Part shown: piece by piece, positions 1 through 8,027 of the stretch
Layout of the letters: each line of letters starts with the position of its first letter
How positions within the stretch are numbered: the stretch's first letter is position 1
Notes under the pieces: model-generated
What the model was told of the DNA's origin: nothing
The model's database searches: none
The model's input: only the letters and a program-made list of their open reading frames with translations
Program-made: the position numbers and the translations under genes
Source: Flavobacteriaceae bacterium
GTDB taxonomy: Bacteria > Bacteroidota > Bacteroidia > Flavobacteriales > Flavobacteriaceae
NCBI GenBank assembly: GCA_021151665.1
Contig: JAGKWW010000049.1
Location: forward strand, 1-18,964
DNA: 18,964 nucleotides
Reading direction: 5' to 3'

Positions 1-1416
1 TATTCGATGGACAATCTTAACGGCACGGCACGCTTCAGGGCGATGGGTGGCGCGTTTGGTGCGCTGGGAGGCGACCTCTCGGCAATAGGAATCAACCCTG
101 CCGGCGCTGCAGTCTTTAATTACAATACCGGTACCGCTACGCTTTCGAGTTATAATGTGGCTAATGATTCGTATTATTTTGGCAATAAAACTTCGAAAAC
201 ACATAATTCGTTCGACCTGAACCAGGCCGGGATGGTCTTCGTATTTAAAAGCAGCGACGAAAAGGCAACGCTCAATAAATTTACCCTCGGGTTTAATTAC
301 GACAATACCAACAGCTTTGACAATTCGCTTTACATAAGGGGCAATAACCCCAATCATTCGCTTGCAGATTATTTTCTAACCTACGCCAACGGCACCCCGC
401 TGGGCAATGTGCAAAATTACGATTTTATCGATCAGACCTTTGCAGAGCAGCAAACGTACCTTGGTTATTATGGTTTTGTAATTGATCCGCTGGCTGAAAC
501 CGACGGCAACATCAATTATATGCCAAGCGCCAACATTGCAAACAGCAATACGTATCGGCAGGATGTAAATACATCGGTGACAGGATTTAATGGAAAGGCT
601 TCCTTCAATTTTGCAGCCCAGCTTATGGATGTGCTGTATGTCGGTGTAAACCTCAACGCCCATTTTACGGACCATATCAACACAACAAGCTTTACAGAGC
701 AGTACAACGGCGGTTCGGCCGCAGGCCTGCAACAGGTGCGTTTTGACACCGAGCGCTATACCTATGGCGGAGGCTTTTCTTTTGGAATTGGTACAATCGT
801 AAAAGCAACTGAAGGCTTGCGGATAGGTTTGGCCTATGAATCTCCCGCTTGGTTGAGGCTGAAAGACGAAATTACCCAAAGCCTTAGCTCCTATTGCGCC
901 GATTGTGATGCCAATGGCAACGACAGTTTTTATGTAGACCCTGCTGTAACTATGGTAACACCGGATTATAAAATACAAACCCCTGCAAAATATACCGGAA
1001 GCCTTGCCTATGTGTTTGGCAAATCAGCCATACTCAGCGTGGACTATTCCTTTAAAGATTATAGCAATGCTAAATTCCGCAGCCCGGGCTATAGCAGCAT
1101 CAATTCGCAACTGAACAATGACATGGGTGTTGCCGGTGAAGTGCGTGTTGGAGCCGAATACCGTATAAAAAGCTTCAGCCTGCGCGGCGGGTTCCGTTAT
1201 GAGGAGAGTCCGTACAAGCAGAATAGCGCTATGGGCGACCTGCATGGGTATTCCGGCGGCTTAGGCTATGCTTTTCCGGGCTCGAGGCTGGACCTTGCCT
1301 ATTCATGGGCAAAAAGAAATATGTATGCCCCTCCAATCAATGCCGGCATAACCGACCCTGCCTTCATCAAGAGCATTTACAACAATGTGTCGTTGTCTTA
1401 CACAATCGATCTATAG
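1..1416 (+). CDS. OmpP1/FadL/TodX-family outer-membrane transport protein (5' end outside window)
   Basis: This is the C-terminal bulk of an outer-membrane beta-barrel of the FadL/OmpP1/TodX type, a family that moves hydrophobic compounds across the outer membrane. The frame is open from base 1, so the Met codon at base 7 is internal and the signal peptide lies upstream. The visible N-terminal part carries the family's region just after the signal peptide: LNGTARFRAMGGAFGALGG, then SAIGINPAG. The rest alternates aromatic and polar residues as in amphipathic strands, and the chain ends in YTIDL, a plausible terminal beta-strand. A strong terminator follows 20 bp after the stop. The substrate cannot be told from sequence. 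The family call is fairly sure and the function generic. Confidence 0.85.
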   Translation, partial: YSMDNLNGTARFRAMGGAFGALGGDLSAIGINPAGAAVFNYNTGTATLSSYNVANDSYYFGNKTSKTHNSFDLNQAGMVFVFKSSDEKATLNKFTLGFNYDNTNSFDNSLYIRGNNPNHSLADYFLTYANGTPLGNVQNYDFIDQTFAEQQTYLGYYGFVIDPLAETDGNINYMPSANIANSNTYRQDVNTSVTGFNGKASFNFAAQLMDVLYVGVNLNAHFTDHINTTSFTEQYNGGSAAGLQQVRFDTERYTYGGGFSFGIGTIVKATEGLRIGLAYESPAWLRLKDEITQSLSSYCADCDANGNDSFYVDPAVTMVTPDYKIQTPAKYTGSLAYVFGKSAILSVDYSFKDYSNAKFRSPGYSSINSQLNNDMGVAGEVRVGAEYRIKSFSLRGGFRYEESPYKQNSAMGDLHGYSGGLGYAFPGSRLDLAYSWAKRNMYAPPINAGITDPAFIKSIYNNVSLSYTIDL

Positions 1417-1435
1417 AAATTGAGTTAGTTTAACT

Positions 1436-1468
1436 ATGCCGCCCAACCACAGGGCGGCATTTTTTTTA
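1436..1468 (+). terminator. Rho-independent terminator of the FadL-like gene
   Basis: A 9-bp GC-rich stem (ATGCCGCCC at 1436-1444 with GGGCGGCAT at 1452-1460) has a 7-nt loop and is followed by a run of T to 1468. It lies 20 bp after the stop codon at 1416. Confidence 0.9.
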
Positions 1469-1484
1469 GGTTTTAGCTATATTC

Positions 1485-1700
1485 GCAAAAAAGAAAAAGA
1501 AAGCACAGAAGTTTATTTTTCTGCCGTTGCTCCTGATTGTTACGGCTATTCCTGTCGCAATCCTTTTCAAAGCTATGTCTGCCGGGCAGGTACAAACGTG
1601 GCGGATAGTATGCAGCGGATCGTCAGTATTTATTATAGTTTCGATTTCAATTTTATTTTTCCGGAAGCTTATCCGGATATCAGATGAAGTTAAACGTTAA
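1485..1700 (+). pseudogene. Start-less small two-helix membrane protein ORF
   Basis: Reading from the GCA codon at 1485 to TAA at 1698-1700 gives about 71 residues. They start with a lysine-rich stretch, followed by a hydrophobic helix (KFIFLPLLLIVTAIPVAILF), a short polar turn (SAGQVQTWR), a second helix (SSVFIIVSISILFF) and a basic tail ending in DEVKR. This Lys-TM-turn-TM-basic pattern is hard to get by chance. The frame is open only back to about 1470 and has no ATG, GTG or TTG before the first helix; the first ATG is in the middle, at AKAMS. A promoter-like TATATTCG lies at about 1478-1485, just before it. It is probably a small inner-membrane protein whose start was lost to a small indel or a sequence error. 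I do not recognise the family. The overlapping frame 1436-1687 begins inside the terminator and shows no protein character. Confidence 0.4.
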
Positions 1701-1727
1701 GGCTGTTTTCTTTAGCAGTTTACATTA

Positions 1728-1757
1728 TTGTTTGTTCCGAAAAAACCGTACTTTTGC
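1728..1757 (+). promoter_or_regulatory. Promoter for rimO (Bacteroidota type)
   Basis: TTG at 1728-1730 and TACTTTTG at 1750-1757 match the Bacteroidota -33/-7 consensus (TTG, then TAnnTTTG) with a 19-bp spacer. The -7 box lies 17 bp before the ATG at 1774, which marks that ATG as the ancestral rimO start. Confidence 0.7.
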
Positions 1758-1773
1758 ACTCCAATTTTAAGTA

Positions 1774-1790
1774 CATGAGAACCAAATCGG
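1774..1790 (+). other. Remnant of the native rimO start, out of frame
   Basis: ATG AGA ACC AAA TCG reads MRTKS, which from memory is the usual N terminus of flavobacterial RimO. It is followed at once by the codons for MGQLKASGKD, which normally sit about 23 residues later. The ATG at 1774 now runs into a TAA after nine codons, and it is 17 bp from the in-frame ATG at 1791. The missing piece must therefore be 1 mod 3 in length, roughly 70 bp. Confidence 0.65.
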
Positions 1791-3032
1791 ATGGGCCAGC
1801 TTAAAGCAAGCGGCAAAGACGTGACCCACGAGGCGCCGGCGCACGATGAAGGCAACATTATCGTGATCAATACCTGCGGTTTCATTGATAATGCAAAGGA
1901 AGAGTCGGTTAACATGATACTGAACTATGTTGACAAAAAAGAACAGGGCCTGGTAGATAAAGTATTTGTTACCGGATGCCTTAGTGAGCGCTACAAGCCG
2001 GACCTGATGCAGGAGATACCCGATGTAGACCAGTACTTTGGTACTACCGAGCTACCGTTGCTCCTTAAAGCCCTGGGCGCGGACTATCGCCATGAACTGC
2101 TTGGCGAGCGCCTTACCACTACCCCGAAAAATTACGCCTACCTGAAGATAGCGGAAGGGTGCGACCGCCCGTGCAGCTTCTGTGCCATACCTTTAATGCG
2201 CGGCAAGCACGTAAGCCAGCCGATAGAAAAACTGGTAAAGGAAGCAGAAGGCCTTGCGAAGAACGGTGTAAAAGAACTGATACTTATCGCGCAGGACCTG
2301 ACTTACTACGGACTTGACCTGTATAAAAAACGTAACCTTGCCGAACTGCTTGAAAATCTTGTAAAGGTGGAAGGCATTGAGTGGATTCGCCTGCATTATG
2401 CCTTCCCAACCGGCTTCCCGATGGATGTGCTGGAGCTGATGAACCGCGAACCGAAAATCTGTAACTATATCGACATCCCGCTGCAGCACATCAGCGACAA
2501 CGTACTGAAGTCGATGCGCCGTGGCACCACTTACGAAAAGACAACTAAACTGCTTAGGGATTTCCGCGCTGCGGTGCCGGGCATTACTATACGCACTACG
2601 CTTATTGTGGGCTATCCGGGCGAAACGGAAGAAGATTTCCGGATACTGAAAGAATGGGTACAGGAGATGCGTTTTGAACGCCTCGGATGCTTTACCTATT
2701 CGCATGAAGAAAATACACATGCTTACCTGCTGGAAGATAACGTGCCACAGGAAGTGAAGCGGCAGCGTGCCAACGAGATCATGGAGATCCAGTCGCAAAT
2801 AAGCTGGGAGCATAACCAGGAGAAGATAGGAAAAACCTTCCGTTGTATCATAGACCGCAAGGAAGGAAGCCATTTTGTAGGCCGTACCGAAAGTGACAGC
2901 CCGGATGTAGATAATGAAGTACTTATCGATGCTACGCAAACCTACCTGAAAACGGGCGAGTTTGTTGACATCACGATAACTGACGCCACCGAATTCGACC
3001 TTTATGGGACACCGGCCAAAGTATTGGCCTGA
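1791..3032 (+). CDS. rimO: Ribosomal protein uS12 methylthiotransferase RimO, N-terminally truncated
   Basis: RimO is a radical SAM enzyme that adds a methylthio group to an aspartate of ribosomal protein uS12. The N-terminal MTTase domain normally has three cysteines holding an auxiliary 4Fe-4S cluster. Here only two are present (NTCGF, C29; TGCLSER, C63), because the first block (usually TLGCSKN) is missing. The radical SAM motif CDRPCSFC (C124, C128, C131) is intact, and the C-terminal TRAM-like part (about 345-413) is complete. The 413 residues visible are about 25 fewer than usual. The sequence between the natural start at 1774 and MGQLKAS is deleted with a frame change, so only the internal ATG at 1791 opens the frame. 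The protein is probably inactive in thiomethylation, unless the deletion is an assembly error. The family is certain; whether the gene works is not. Confidence 0.9.
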   Translation: MGQLKASGKDVTHEAPAHDEGNIIVINTCGFIDNAKEESVNMILNYVDKKEQGLVDKVFVTGCLSERYKPDLMQEIPDVDQYFGTTELPLLLKALGADYRHELLGERLTTTPKNYAYLKIAEGCDRPCSFCAIPLMRGKHVSQPIEKLVKEAEGLAKNGVKELILIAQDLTYYGLDLYKKRNLAELLENLVKVEGIEWIRLHYAFPTGFPMDVLELMNREPKICNYIDIPLQHISDNVLKSMRRGTTYEKTTKLLRDFRAAVPGITIRTTLIVGYPGETEEDFRILKEWVQEMRFERLGCFTYSHEENTHAYLLEDNVPQEVKRQRANEIMEIQSQISWEHNQEKIGKTFRCIIDRKEGSHFVGRTESDSPDVDNEVLIDATQTYLKTGEFVDITITDATEFDLYGTPAKVLA

Positions 3033-3037
3033 TATTT

Positions 3038-3067
3038 GAAAAGCTAAAGGTAACTTTAGCTTTTTTT
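3038..3067 (+). terminator. Terminator after rimO
   Basis: A 10-bp stem (AAAGCTAAAG at 3040-3049 with CTTTAGCTTT at 3054-3063) closes a GTAA loop and runs into a T tract. It lies 6-35 bp past the rimO stop. Confidence 0.85.
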
Positions 3068-3070
3068 ATT

Positions 3071-3078
3071 TAAGTTTG
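3071..3078 (+). promoter_or_regulatory. -7 promoter element for the small secreted protein
   Basis: TAAGTTTG matches TAnnTTTG exactly and ends 15 bp before the ATG at 3094. The TTG at 3076 lies inside this box, so it is not the start codon. Confidence 0.55.
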
Positions 3079-3093
3079 AAAAAATTAGAGACA

Positions 3094-3483
3094 ATGAAAC
3101 GCAAATCTATACTTAGCATTCTGGCCCTTGTTGCATTGTTCGCTACAGCAACTGTTTCGGCACAGGTAAATCGTAGTATCGGTAACCAGCAGTACAAAAA
3201 CCCTAAGCCTAAAAAGGTGAAGCAGGATATTGTAGAGCAATCGGTGCAATATTTTACCATGGAGCTTAAACTTGATGATTTTCAGCAGGCTGCGGCGCGC
3301 GAGATCATTGAAGCTGAACGCACCACGATGACCGAGCTTAATGAGGCGCACGACATTACCATTAACGAGCGTAAAGACAGGGCGGCGGCGATATCTGACC
3401 GTATCTATAAAAAGATGGTACCCCTTCTTAGTAAAGAGCAGGCGGAAAAGTATACCAAAATGCAGGAAGCGCGCAAGTTTTAG
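3094..3483 (+). CDS. Small secreted helical protein, Spy/CpxP-like
   Basis: This is a 129-residue exported protein. A signal peptide occupies about residues 1-24 (basic MKRK, a hydrophobic core, then VSAQ as the likely cleavage region). The mature part is almost entirely charged amphipathic helix, from about residue 50 to the end: LKLDDFQQAAAREIIEAER, then RKDRAAAISDRIYKKMVPLL and SKEQAEKY. The L..FQ and LSKEQ spacing recalls the LTxxQ motifs of Spy/CpxP-type periplasmic proteins, but this is a weak resemblance and I claim no function. The ATG at 3094 is chosen over the TTG at 3076 because the promoter box overlaps the latter. The gene converges on the radical SAM gene with one base between the two stop codons and no terminator hairpin visible there. 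Confidence 0.75.
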   Translation: MKRKSILSILALVALFATATVSAQVNRSIGNQQYKNPKPKKVKQDIVEQSVQYFTMELKLDDFQQAAAREIIEAERTTMTELNEAHDITINERKDRAAAISDRIYKKMVPLLSKEQAEKYTKMQEARKF

Positions 3484-3484
3484 G

Positions 3485-5707
3485 CTATAGTAACAACAGG
3501 CCTTTTTCTCGAAGCGCCTGCATGGGTTTGCCAAACCAAAACAACTCGAAGTTTTCCAGCCCGGCAGCGTCATAGCTTTGCCTTACCTGAGATAGTGTAG
3601 TAACCGATTGATTTGGGGCCGCTGCATTATTAAGGAATGTAATAAGCCATTCTGCTTCTTCCGCCGGAAGGCTAACTGAAAAATCTTCCCGTTTATCGTG
3701 AAATAACAAGGTCGCCATAGCAAATGTGCGGCCTTTTTTATTTTTAGTAAAATAGGTCACCACGGGTCTGGTACCCAGCCAAGCCACCTTGGCATTGGGT
3801 TTTAATGCAAGCACCGGCTCCTCCTGAAGAACCGACTCTATATACTGCGGCGGAACCTTTGTTTGTGGTATTTTAAAATCGAACCATTCCTGAAGCGGAA
3901 AATCAAAGCATAACCCGTGCATATAATTGAAAAGCGACTTCTTTAAGCCAAAGCTGAACTTATCGTGGTTGGCGCCAATGCTGTCGGTAAATAAAATATC
4001 ATTGTTAGCGAACGTCCCTGCAATATCGCTGTCCTTAACCACACCGAATTTTTCAGGCTCGAGGCCAACGGGACTGTGCGCGGTAAGCGCGAACTGGTGC
4101 CAGAACCCCGACTGCAATATGCCGAGCTCAAACATCTGGCGCACCATTTCCAGCGAATCGACAGTTTCCTGCACCGTCTGCGTCGGGTATCCATACATCA
4201 GGTAAGCGTGCACCATGATACCGGCTTCGGTAAAATTGCGGGTTACGCGTGCCACCTGGGCCACCGTCACACCTTTTTGTATCAGCTCAAGCAAACGGTC
4301 TGAAGCCACCTCGAGTCCACCCGATACGGCAACACATCCGGATGCTTTCAGGAGCTTGCACAGGTCGGCCGTAAAGCTTTTCTCGAAGCGGATGTTGGTC
4401 CACCATGTAACGGCAATATTTCGGCGCAATATCTCGAGCGCCACCTCACGCATGAGTGCCGGCGGGGCGGCTTCGTCTACGAAATGGAAACCCGTCTGGC
4501 CTGTCTGCACGATGAGCTCTTCCATACGGTCAACCAGCAATTTCGCAGCAACAGGTTCGTACACTTTTATATAATCGAGGGAAATATCGCAGAACGTGCA
4601 TTTGCCCCAATAACAGCCGTGCGCCATCGTGAGTTTGTTCCAGCGCCCGTCGCTCCACATACAGTGCATGGGGTTGACAACCTCTATAACAGAAATATAG
4701 TTATCCAACGGAAGCCCGGAATAGTCGGGCGTGCCTACATCGGCCTGCTTGTAATCGCGGCAGCCGGAATTATCAATGTATTGAAGCATCCCATCGTGCA
4801 AAGTAAAAGTGCGCTTCAGCTGCCTTAGATCGCGCCTCCCATCAATATATTCTACAAGGCATTCAATGGGGGCCTCGCCATCATCAAGTGTAATAAAATC
4901 GAAGAACTCCATTACCCGCGCATCTGCCAATGAGCGGAGTTCGGTGTTGGCAAAGCCGCCGCCCATGGCTGTCTTTATATGCGGAAAATGCTGTTTTATA
5001 TATTGTGCGCTCCGGAAGGCTGCGTAAAGGTTGCCCGGAAATGGCACTGAAAAACAAACCAGCTGTGCATTTTCCTCAACAAGCCGTTCGTGCAGCAATT
5101 CAATCAGTATCTTATCAATATATGTTAATGGTTTTTGCAACGCATCGTACAATTCATCAAACGAGTTGGCTGAACGCCCCAGCCTTTCGGCATATCGGCT
5201 AAAGCCAAAGTGCGGATCGATGCACTCGACGATAAGGTCAGATATATCTTCGAGGTAAAGCGTTGCCAGGTGCTTGCCCCTGTCCTGTGTGCCCATAGTA
5301 CCGAACGCCCAGTCAAGTTCCTCCAGCTGCGCAAAACGCGACGCCTCGGGCAAAAAATCTTCGGTGCATATCTGGTGCGCAAGCGTAGGGTTCTTCCCCT
5401 GCAGGAAAAGGATAACCGGATCGATGGTTTTCAGGTATTCCTGTTTGAGGGCGAGGATACGGGAAGCGTTGGGGGTTAAAAGTTCCAGGTTTCGGGTTTC
5501 AGGTTGGCTGCCCGAGCCTTCTATTGTCCTGAATAAATCTGTTAATCCCTGTTTTGAAAAAAGCCTCAGGATAACGTCGATACCAAGATCGGCCTGCGCG
5601 CTAGCAATGCCTTTGGTATTAAGAAAGCCTTTCAGGTATGCCGTGGCCGGATAGGGCGTATTGAGCTGCGTGAAGGGCGGTGTTATCAGGAGGAGTTTGG
5701 TTTCCAA
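3485..5707 (-). CDS. Cobalamin-domain radical SAM protein
   Basis: This 740-residue protein has an N-terminal B12-binding-like domain (KLLLITPPFTQLNTPYPATAYL at the start, resumed near residues 200-290 with a GGGFANTELR and FDFITLDDGEAP stretch). A radical SAM core follows (about 355-600), with the cluster motif CYWGKCTFC at C365, C370 and C373, then FHFVDEAAPP, GGLEVASDRLL and AYLMYGYPTQT. The cysteine spacing is CX4CX2C rather than the usual CX3CX2C. The base-off cobalamin motif DxHxxG is not visible. Family members do methylations, ring formations and similar chemistry; the substrate here is unknown. Residues about 64-80 look like a foreign insertion (see findings). The gene stands alone, with a -7 box 24 bp upstream of its ATG. 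Confidence 0.85.
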   Translation of the reverse strand: METKLLLITPPFTQLNTPYPATAYLKGFLNTKGIASAQADLGIDVILRLFSKQGLTDLFRTIEGSGSQPETRNLELLTPNASRILALKQEYLKTIDPVILFLQGKNPTLAHQICTEDFLPEASRFAQLEELDWAFGTMGTQDRGKHLATLYLEDISDLIVECIDPHFGFSRYAERLGRSANSFDELYDALQKPLTYIDKILIELLHERLVEENAQLVCFSVPFPGNLYAAFRSAQYIKQHFPHIKTAMGGGFANTELRSLADARVMEFFDFITLDDGEAPIECLVEYIDGRRDLRQLKRTFTLHDGMLQYIDNSGCRDYKQADVGTPDYSGLPLDNYISVIEVVNPMHCMWSDGRWNKLTMAHGCYWGKCTFCDISLDYIKVYEPVAAKLLVDRMEELIVQTGQTGFHFVDEAAPPALMREVALEILRRNIAVTWWTNIRFEKSFTADLCKLLKASGCVAVSGGLEVASDRLLELIQKGVTVAQVARVTRNFTEAGIMVHAYLMYGYPTQTVQETVDSLEMVRQMFELGILQSGFWHQFALTAHSPVGLEPEKFGVVKDSDIAGTFANNDILFTDSIGANHDKFSFGLKKSLFNYMHGLCFDFPLQEWFDFKIPQTKVPPQYIESVLQEEPVLALKPNAKVAWLGTRPVVTYFTKNKKGRTFAMATLLFHDKREDFSVSLPAEEAEWLITFLNNAAAPNQSVTTLSQVRQSYDAAGLENFELFWFGKPMQALREKGLLLL
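5468..5518 (-). repeat. Short repeat-like insertion within the radical SAM gene
   Basis: On the minus strand this stretch reads as imperfect repeats of the unit AACCTGAAACC / CGAAACC / TGGAAC. It encodes GSGSQPETRNLELLTPN between two ordinary helical stretches of the protein. Similar (C/T)GAAACC repeats are, from memory, scattered between genes in flavobacterial genomes. The exact edges are a guess. Confidence 0.4.
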
Positions 5708-5730
5708 AACAGTAGCAAGATTTGACGTTG

Positions 5731-5738
5731 CAAAAATA
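5731..5738 (-). promoter_or_regulatory. -7 promoter element for the radical SAM gene
   Basis: Minus-strand TATTTTTG matches TAnnTTTG and lies 24 bp before the ATG at 5707. It sits in the 68-bp divergent gap shared with the lipoprotein gene at 5776. Confidence 0.55.
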
Positions 5739-5775
5739 CTGCTTAATATTTAAATGGTATCACTATATTGGTGCC

Positions 5776-6315
5776 ATGAAGTTATCATTATTCATTTTAA
5801 CCGGCCTGCTGATCGCTGCATGTACAGATAAACCCGTCGCAAAATCTAATCCTGAAAGTTGGCATACCGACTCCGCTGTAGCCATTACTGCTATAAATAA
5901 GGAAACACCCGAAGCCGACACCACCCCTATGAAGCCACCTTTTATTATGGCAGATATAGATGGTGACTTCCGTCAGGACAGTGTGATCATTGTAAAAGAA
6001 GGAACAACGGGTAAAGAAGGGTTAAAGATAGTATTTGCCAGAGGTGGTACAGAATTTTTAGGAATGGGTAAGAAGATCGCCGGACAGGATTTTGACGATA
6101 TTAGCTGGGCAGGAGAATTCCGGAAAGTTTCGAAAGACAGTCTATTCGTTGACAATGTAGATGAAAACGGTGATTTTATAGACATCGGTAAAATCCCGAA
6201 ATCTAAGTGGACCAAACTTCCGGCAGATGGCATATATCTTCACTATGCAGAGTCCTGTGGCGGTGGAATAATTTACCGCGACAAAGGCAGCTACAAATGG
6301 ATACAGCAGGAATAA
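5776..6315 (+). CDS. Putative lipoprotein of unknown function
   Basis: This is a 179-residue protein. It opens with a lipoprotein signal (MKLSLFILTG, then LLIAAC) whose lipobox cysteine is residue 16, so it should be lipid-anchored and face the periplasm or the surface. A low-complexity Thr/Pro/Lys linker follows to about residue 55. The rest is a compact domain with ADIDGDFRQDSVII near its start and ADGIYLHYAESCGGGIIY near its end. The D-x-D-G-D-x-R-x-D pattern resembles a calcium-binding or FG-GAP-like loop, but I do not recognise the family. The ATG at 5776 is used rather than an upstream in-frame start because it gives a proper signal peptide. It lies 47 bp upstream of bshC and may be transcribed with it. 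Confidence 0.75.
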   Translation: MKLSLFILTGLLIAACTDKPVAKSNPESWHTDSAVAITAINKETPEADTTPMKPPFIMADIDGDFRQDSVIIVKEGTTGKEGLKIVFARGGTEFLGMGKKIAGQDFDDISWAGEFRKVSKDSLFVDNVDENGDFIDIGKIPKSKWTKLPADGIYLHYAESCGGGIIYRDKGSYKWIQQE

Positions 6316-6362
6316 TGTCAAAGAAGAATAATTAGCTACCTTTACATTTCAATAGAAACGAC

Positions 6363-7952
6363 ATGCCATCAGACTGTATCAGCTATCAGGAATCAGGATA
6401 TTTTACCCCACTCATCGTTGATTACCTCAATGAGAAAGAAAACCTGAAACCGCTGTACCACCGCTTTCCTACCCTTGAAAATTTTAAATTACAAATTGAG
6501 GAAAAGCAGCAGAATTATACCCCGTCAAATCGGGAAATACTGGTAAAGGTTTTGAGGGAGCAATACGAAAAAGTTCAGGCATCGGAACTTACTTCTAAAA
6601 ATATTCATCTTTTAGCAGAGGCGACCACATTTACTGTAACCACAGGGCATCAGCTTAACCTGTTTACGGGTCCACTGTATTTTCTTTACAAGATCGTTTC
6701 GGCTATCAACCTTGCTAAGGAACTGAAGGCAGCATACCCCAATTATAACTTTGTCCCGGTATATTGGATGGCGACCGAGGACCATGACTTTGAAGAGATT
6801 AACTACTTCAGTTTCCGAAATCGAAAAATAAAGTGGAACCGCGAAAGTGCCGGCCCCGTCGGGAGGCTATCTACAGATGGACTGGCTGATGTTCTTGAAG
6901 TGTTTAAGAAAGAGCTTGGACCGGGCGAAAACGCTAAAAAACTGGCTGCACTTTTTGAAAAAAGCTACCTAAACTACGATAACCTAGCCGATGCCACGCG
7001 CTATCTTGCCAACGAACTTTTCAGCGAGTATGGCCTCGTAATCATTGATGCCGATAATACCGAACTGAAGCGGCTATTTATTCCCCATATTGAGCGTGAA
7101 CTGACTGAGCAGGTCTCGCACCAGAAGGTTGCCGAAACCGCCTCGTTACTTAAAGATTATAACGTACAGGTGAATCCGCGTGACATCAACTTGTTTTACG
7201 TTGAGGATGGCGTACGCGAGCGCATCATTGCCGAAGGCGAAGAATTTATTATTAACAATACCGACCTTCGCTTTTCAAAGGATGAAGTACTCAAAATGCT
7301 GCAGGAGCATCCGGAACGGTTCAGTCCCAATGTAATCATGCGTCCGCTATACCAGGAAGTTATTTTGCCGAACCTCTGCTATATTGGCGGTGGCGGTGAG
7401 CTGGCCTACTGGCTCGAACTGAAGTCGTTTTTCGAAGCTTCCGGCGTTACGTTTCCGATACTGCTATTGCGCAATTCGGTTTTGCTGGCATCGGGAAAGC
7501 AGGCAGAAAAGCTGGATGCACTAAACCTTACCTGGGCCGATGTGTTTGATTCGCAACAAAACCTGCTCAATAAAAAAGCGACTGAATATTCGCAACATAA
7601 TCTCGACTTCTCTTCCCAAAAAGAGGCGCTTTCAAAACAGTTCCGCGCCCTGGCAGAAATTGCCTCGCACACTCACAGTTCTTTTGCCGGGGCGGTAAAC
7701 GCACAGGAGAAGAAGCAGCTGAAAGGGCTCGAAAACCTTGAGAAGCGCCTGTTACGGGCCGAGAAGAAAGTGCACGCCGATAAACTGAAGCGCATTTCTG
7801 ATATTCAGGATAAACTTTTCCCGGGCAAAGGGTTGCAGGAGCGCAAGGCTAACTTTTCTGAATTCTACCTCGAGCATGACGGTCAACTTATCGAAATACT
7901 ACTGGCAACATTAAAACCACTTAAACAGCAGTTTGATACAATTGTGCTGTAA
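6363..7952 (+). CDS. bshC: Bacillithiol biosynthesis cysteine-adding enzyme BshC
   Basis: BshC is a cytoplasmic enzyme that joins cysteine to glucosaminyl-malate, the last step of bacillithiol synthesis. Bacillithiol is the main low-molecular-weight thiol in many Firmicutes and Bacteroidota. The 529 residues match the usual length. Recognisable parts are TTGHQLNLFTGPLYFLYKI (about 93-111), VYWMATEDHDFEEIN (about 133-147), the NLCYIGGGGELAYWLELK stretch in the middle, and a long C-terminal coiled coil (about 405-500) rich in Lys, Glu and Leu. The bshA and bshB genes are not in the window. A near-consensus TACCTTTA lies upstream, so it may have its own weak promoter. Confidence 0.93.
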   Translation: MPSDCISYQESGYFTPLIVDYLNEKENLKPLYHRFPTLENFKLQIEEKQQNYTPSNREILVKVLREQYEKVQASELTSKNIHLLAEATTFTVTTGHQLNLFTGPLYFLYKIVSAINLAKELKAAYPNYNFVPVYWMATEDHDFEEINYFSFRNRKIKWNRESAGPVGRLSTDGLADVLEVFKKELGPGENAKKLAALFEKSYLNYDNLADATRYLANELFSEYGLVIIDADNTELKRLFIPHIERELTEQVSHQKVAETASLLKDYNVQVNPRDINLFYVEDGVRERIIAEGEEFIINNTDLRFSKDEVLKMLQEHPERFSPNVIMRPLYQEVILPNLCYIGGGGELAYWLELKSFFEASGVTFPILLLRNSVLLASGKQAEKLDALNLTWADVFDSQQNLLNKKATEYSQHNLDFSSQKEALSKQFRALAEIASHTHSSFAGAVNAQEKKQLKGLENLEKRLLRAEKKVHADKLKRISDIQDKLFPGKGLQERKANFSEFYLEHDGQLIEILLATLKPLKQQFDTIVL

Positions 7953-7999
7953 TTGGCGATAACATTAAAAAAATTTAATTTCGTTGTCAAAAAAACAGC

Positions 8000-8007
8000 T
8001 ACTTTTG
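8000..8007 (+). promoter_or_regulatory. -7 promoter element for ndk
   Basis: TACTTTTG followed by CACC is a full match to the Bacteroidota -7 box and lies 20 bp before the ndk ATG. A T-rich TTTCGTTG stretch at 7979-7986 may hold the -33 element. The same TACTTTTGCAC string occurs upstream of rimO. Confidence 0.65.
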
Positions 8008-8027
8008 CACCAAATTTAAAAACGACT

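Noticed and set aside
376..978. 200-codon minus-strand frame within the FadL-like gene
   Set aside because: It is antisense to a well-supported beta-barrel gene; the Cys- and Ile-rich translation is not protein-like.
1436..1687. 83-codon plus-strand frame after the FadL-like gene
   Set aside because: It begins in the terminator stem and reads out of frame with the membrane-protein pattern found at 1485-1700.
2193..2939. 248-codon minus-strand frame within rimO
   Set aside because: It is a shadow of the radical SAM coding strand with no recognisable features.
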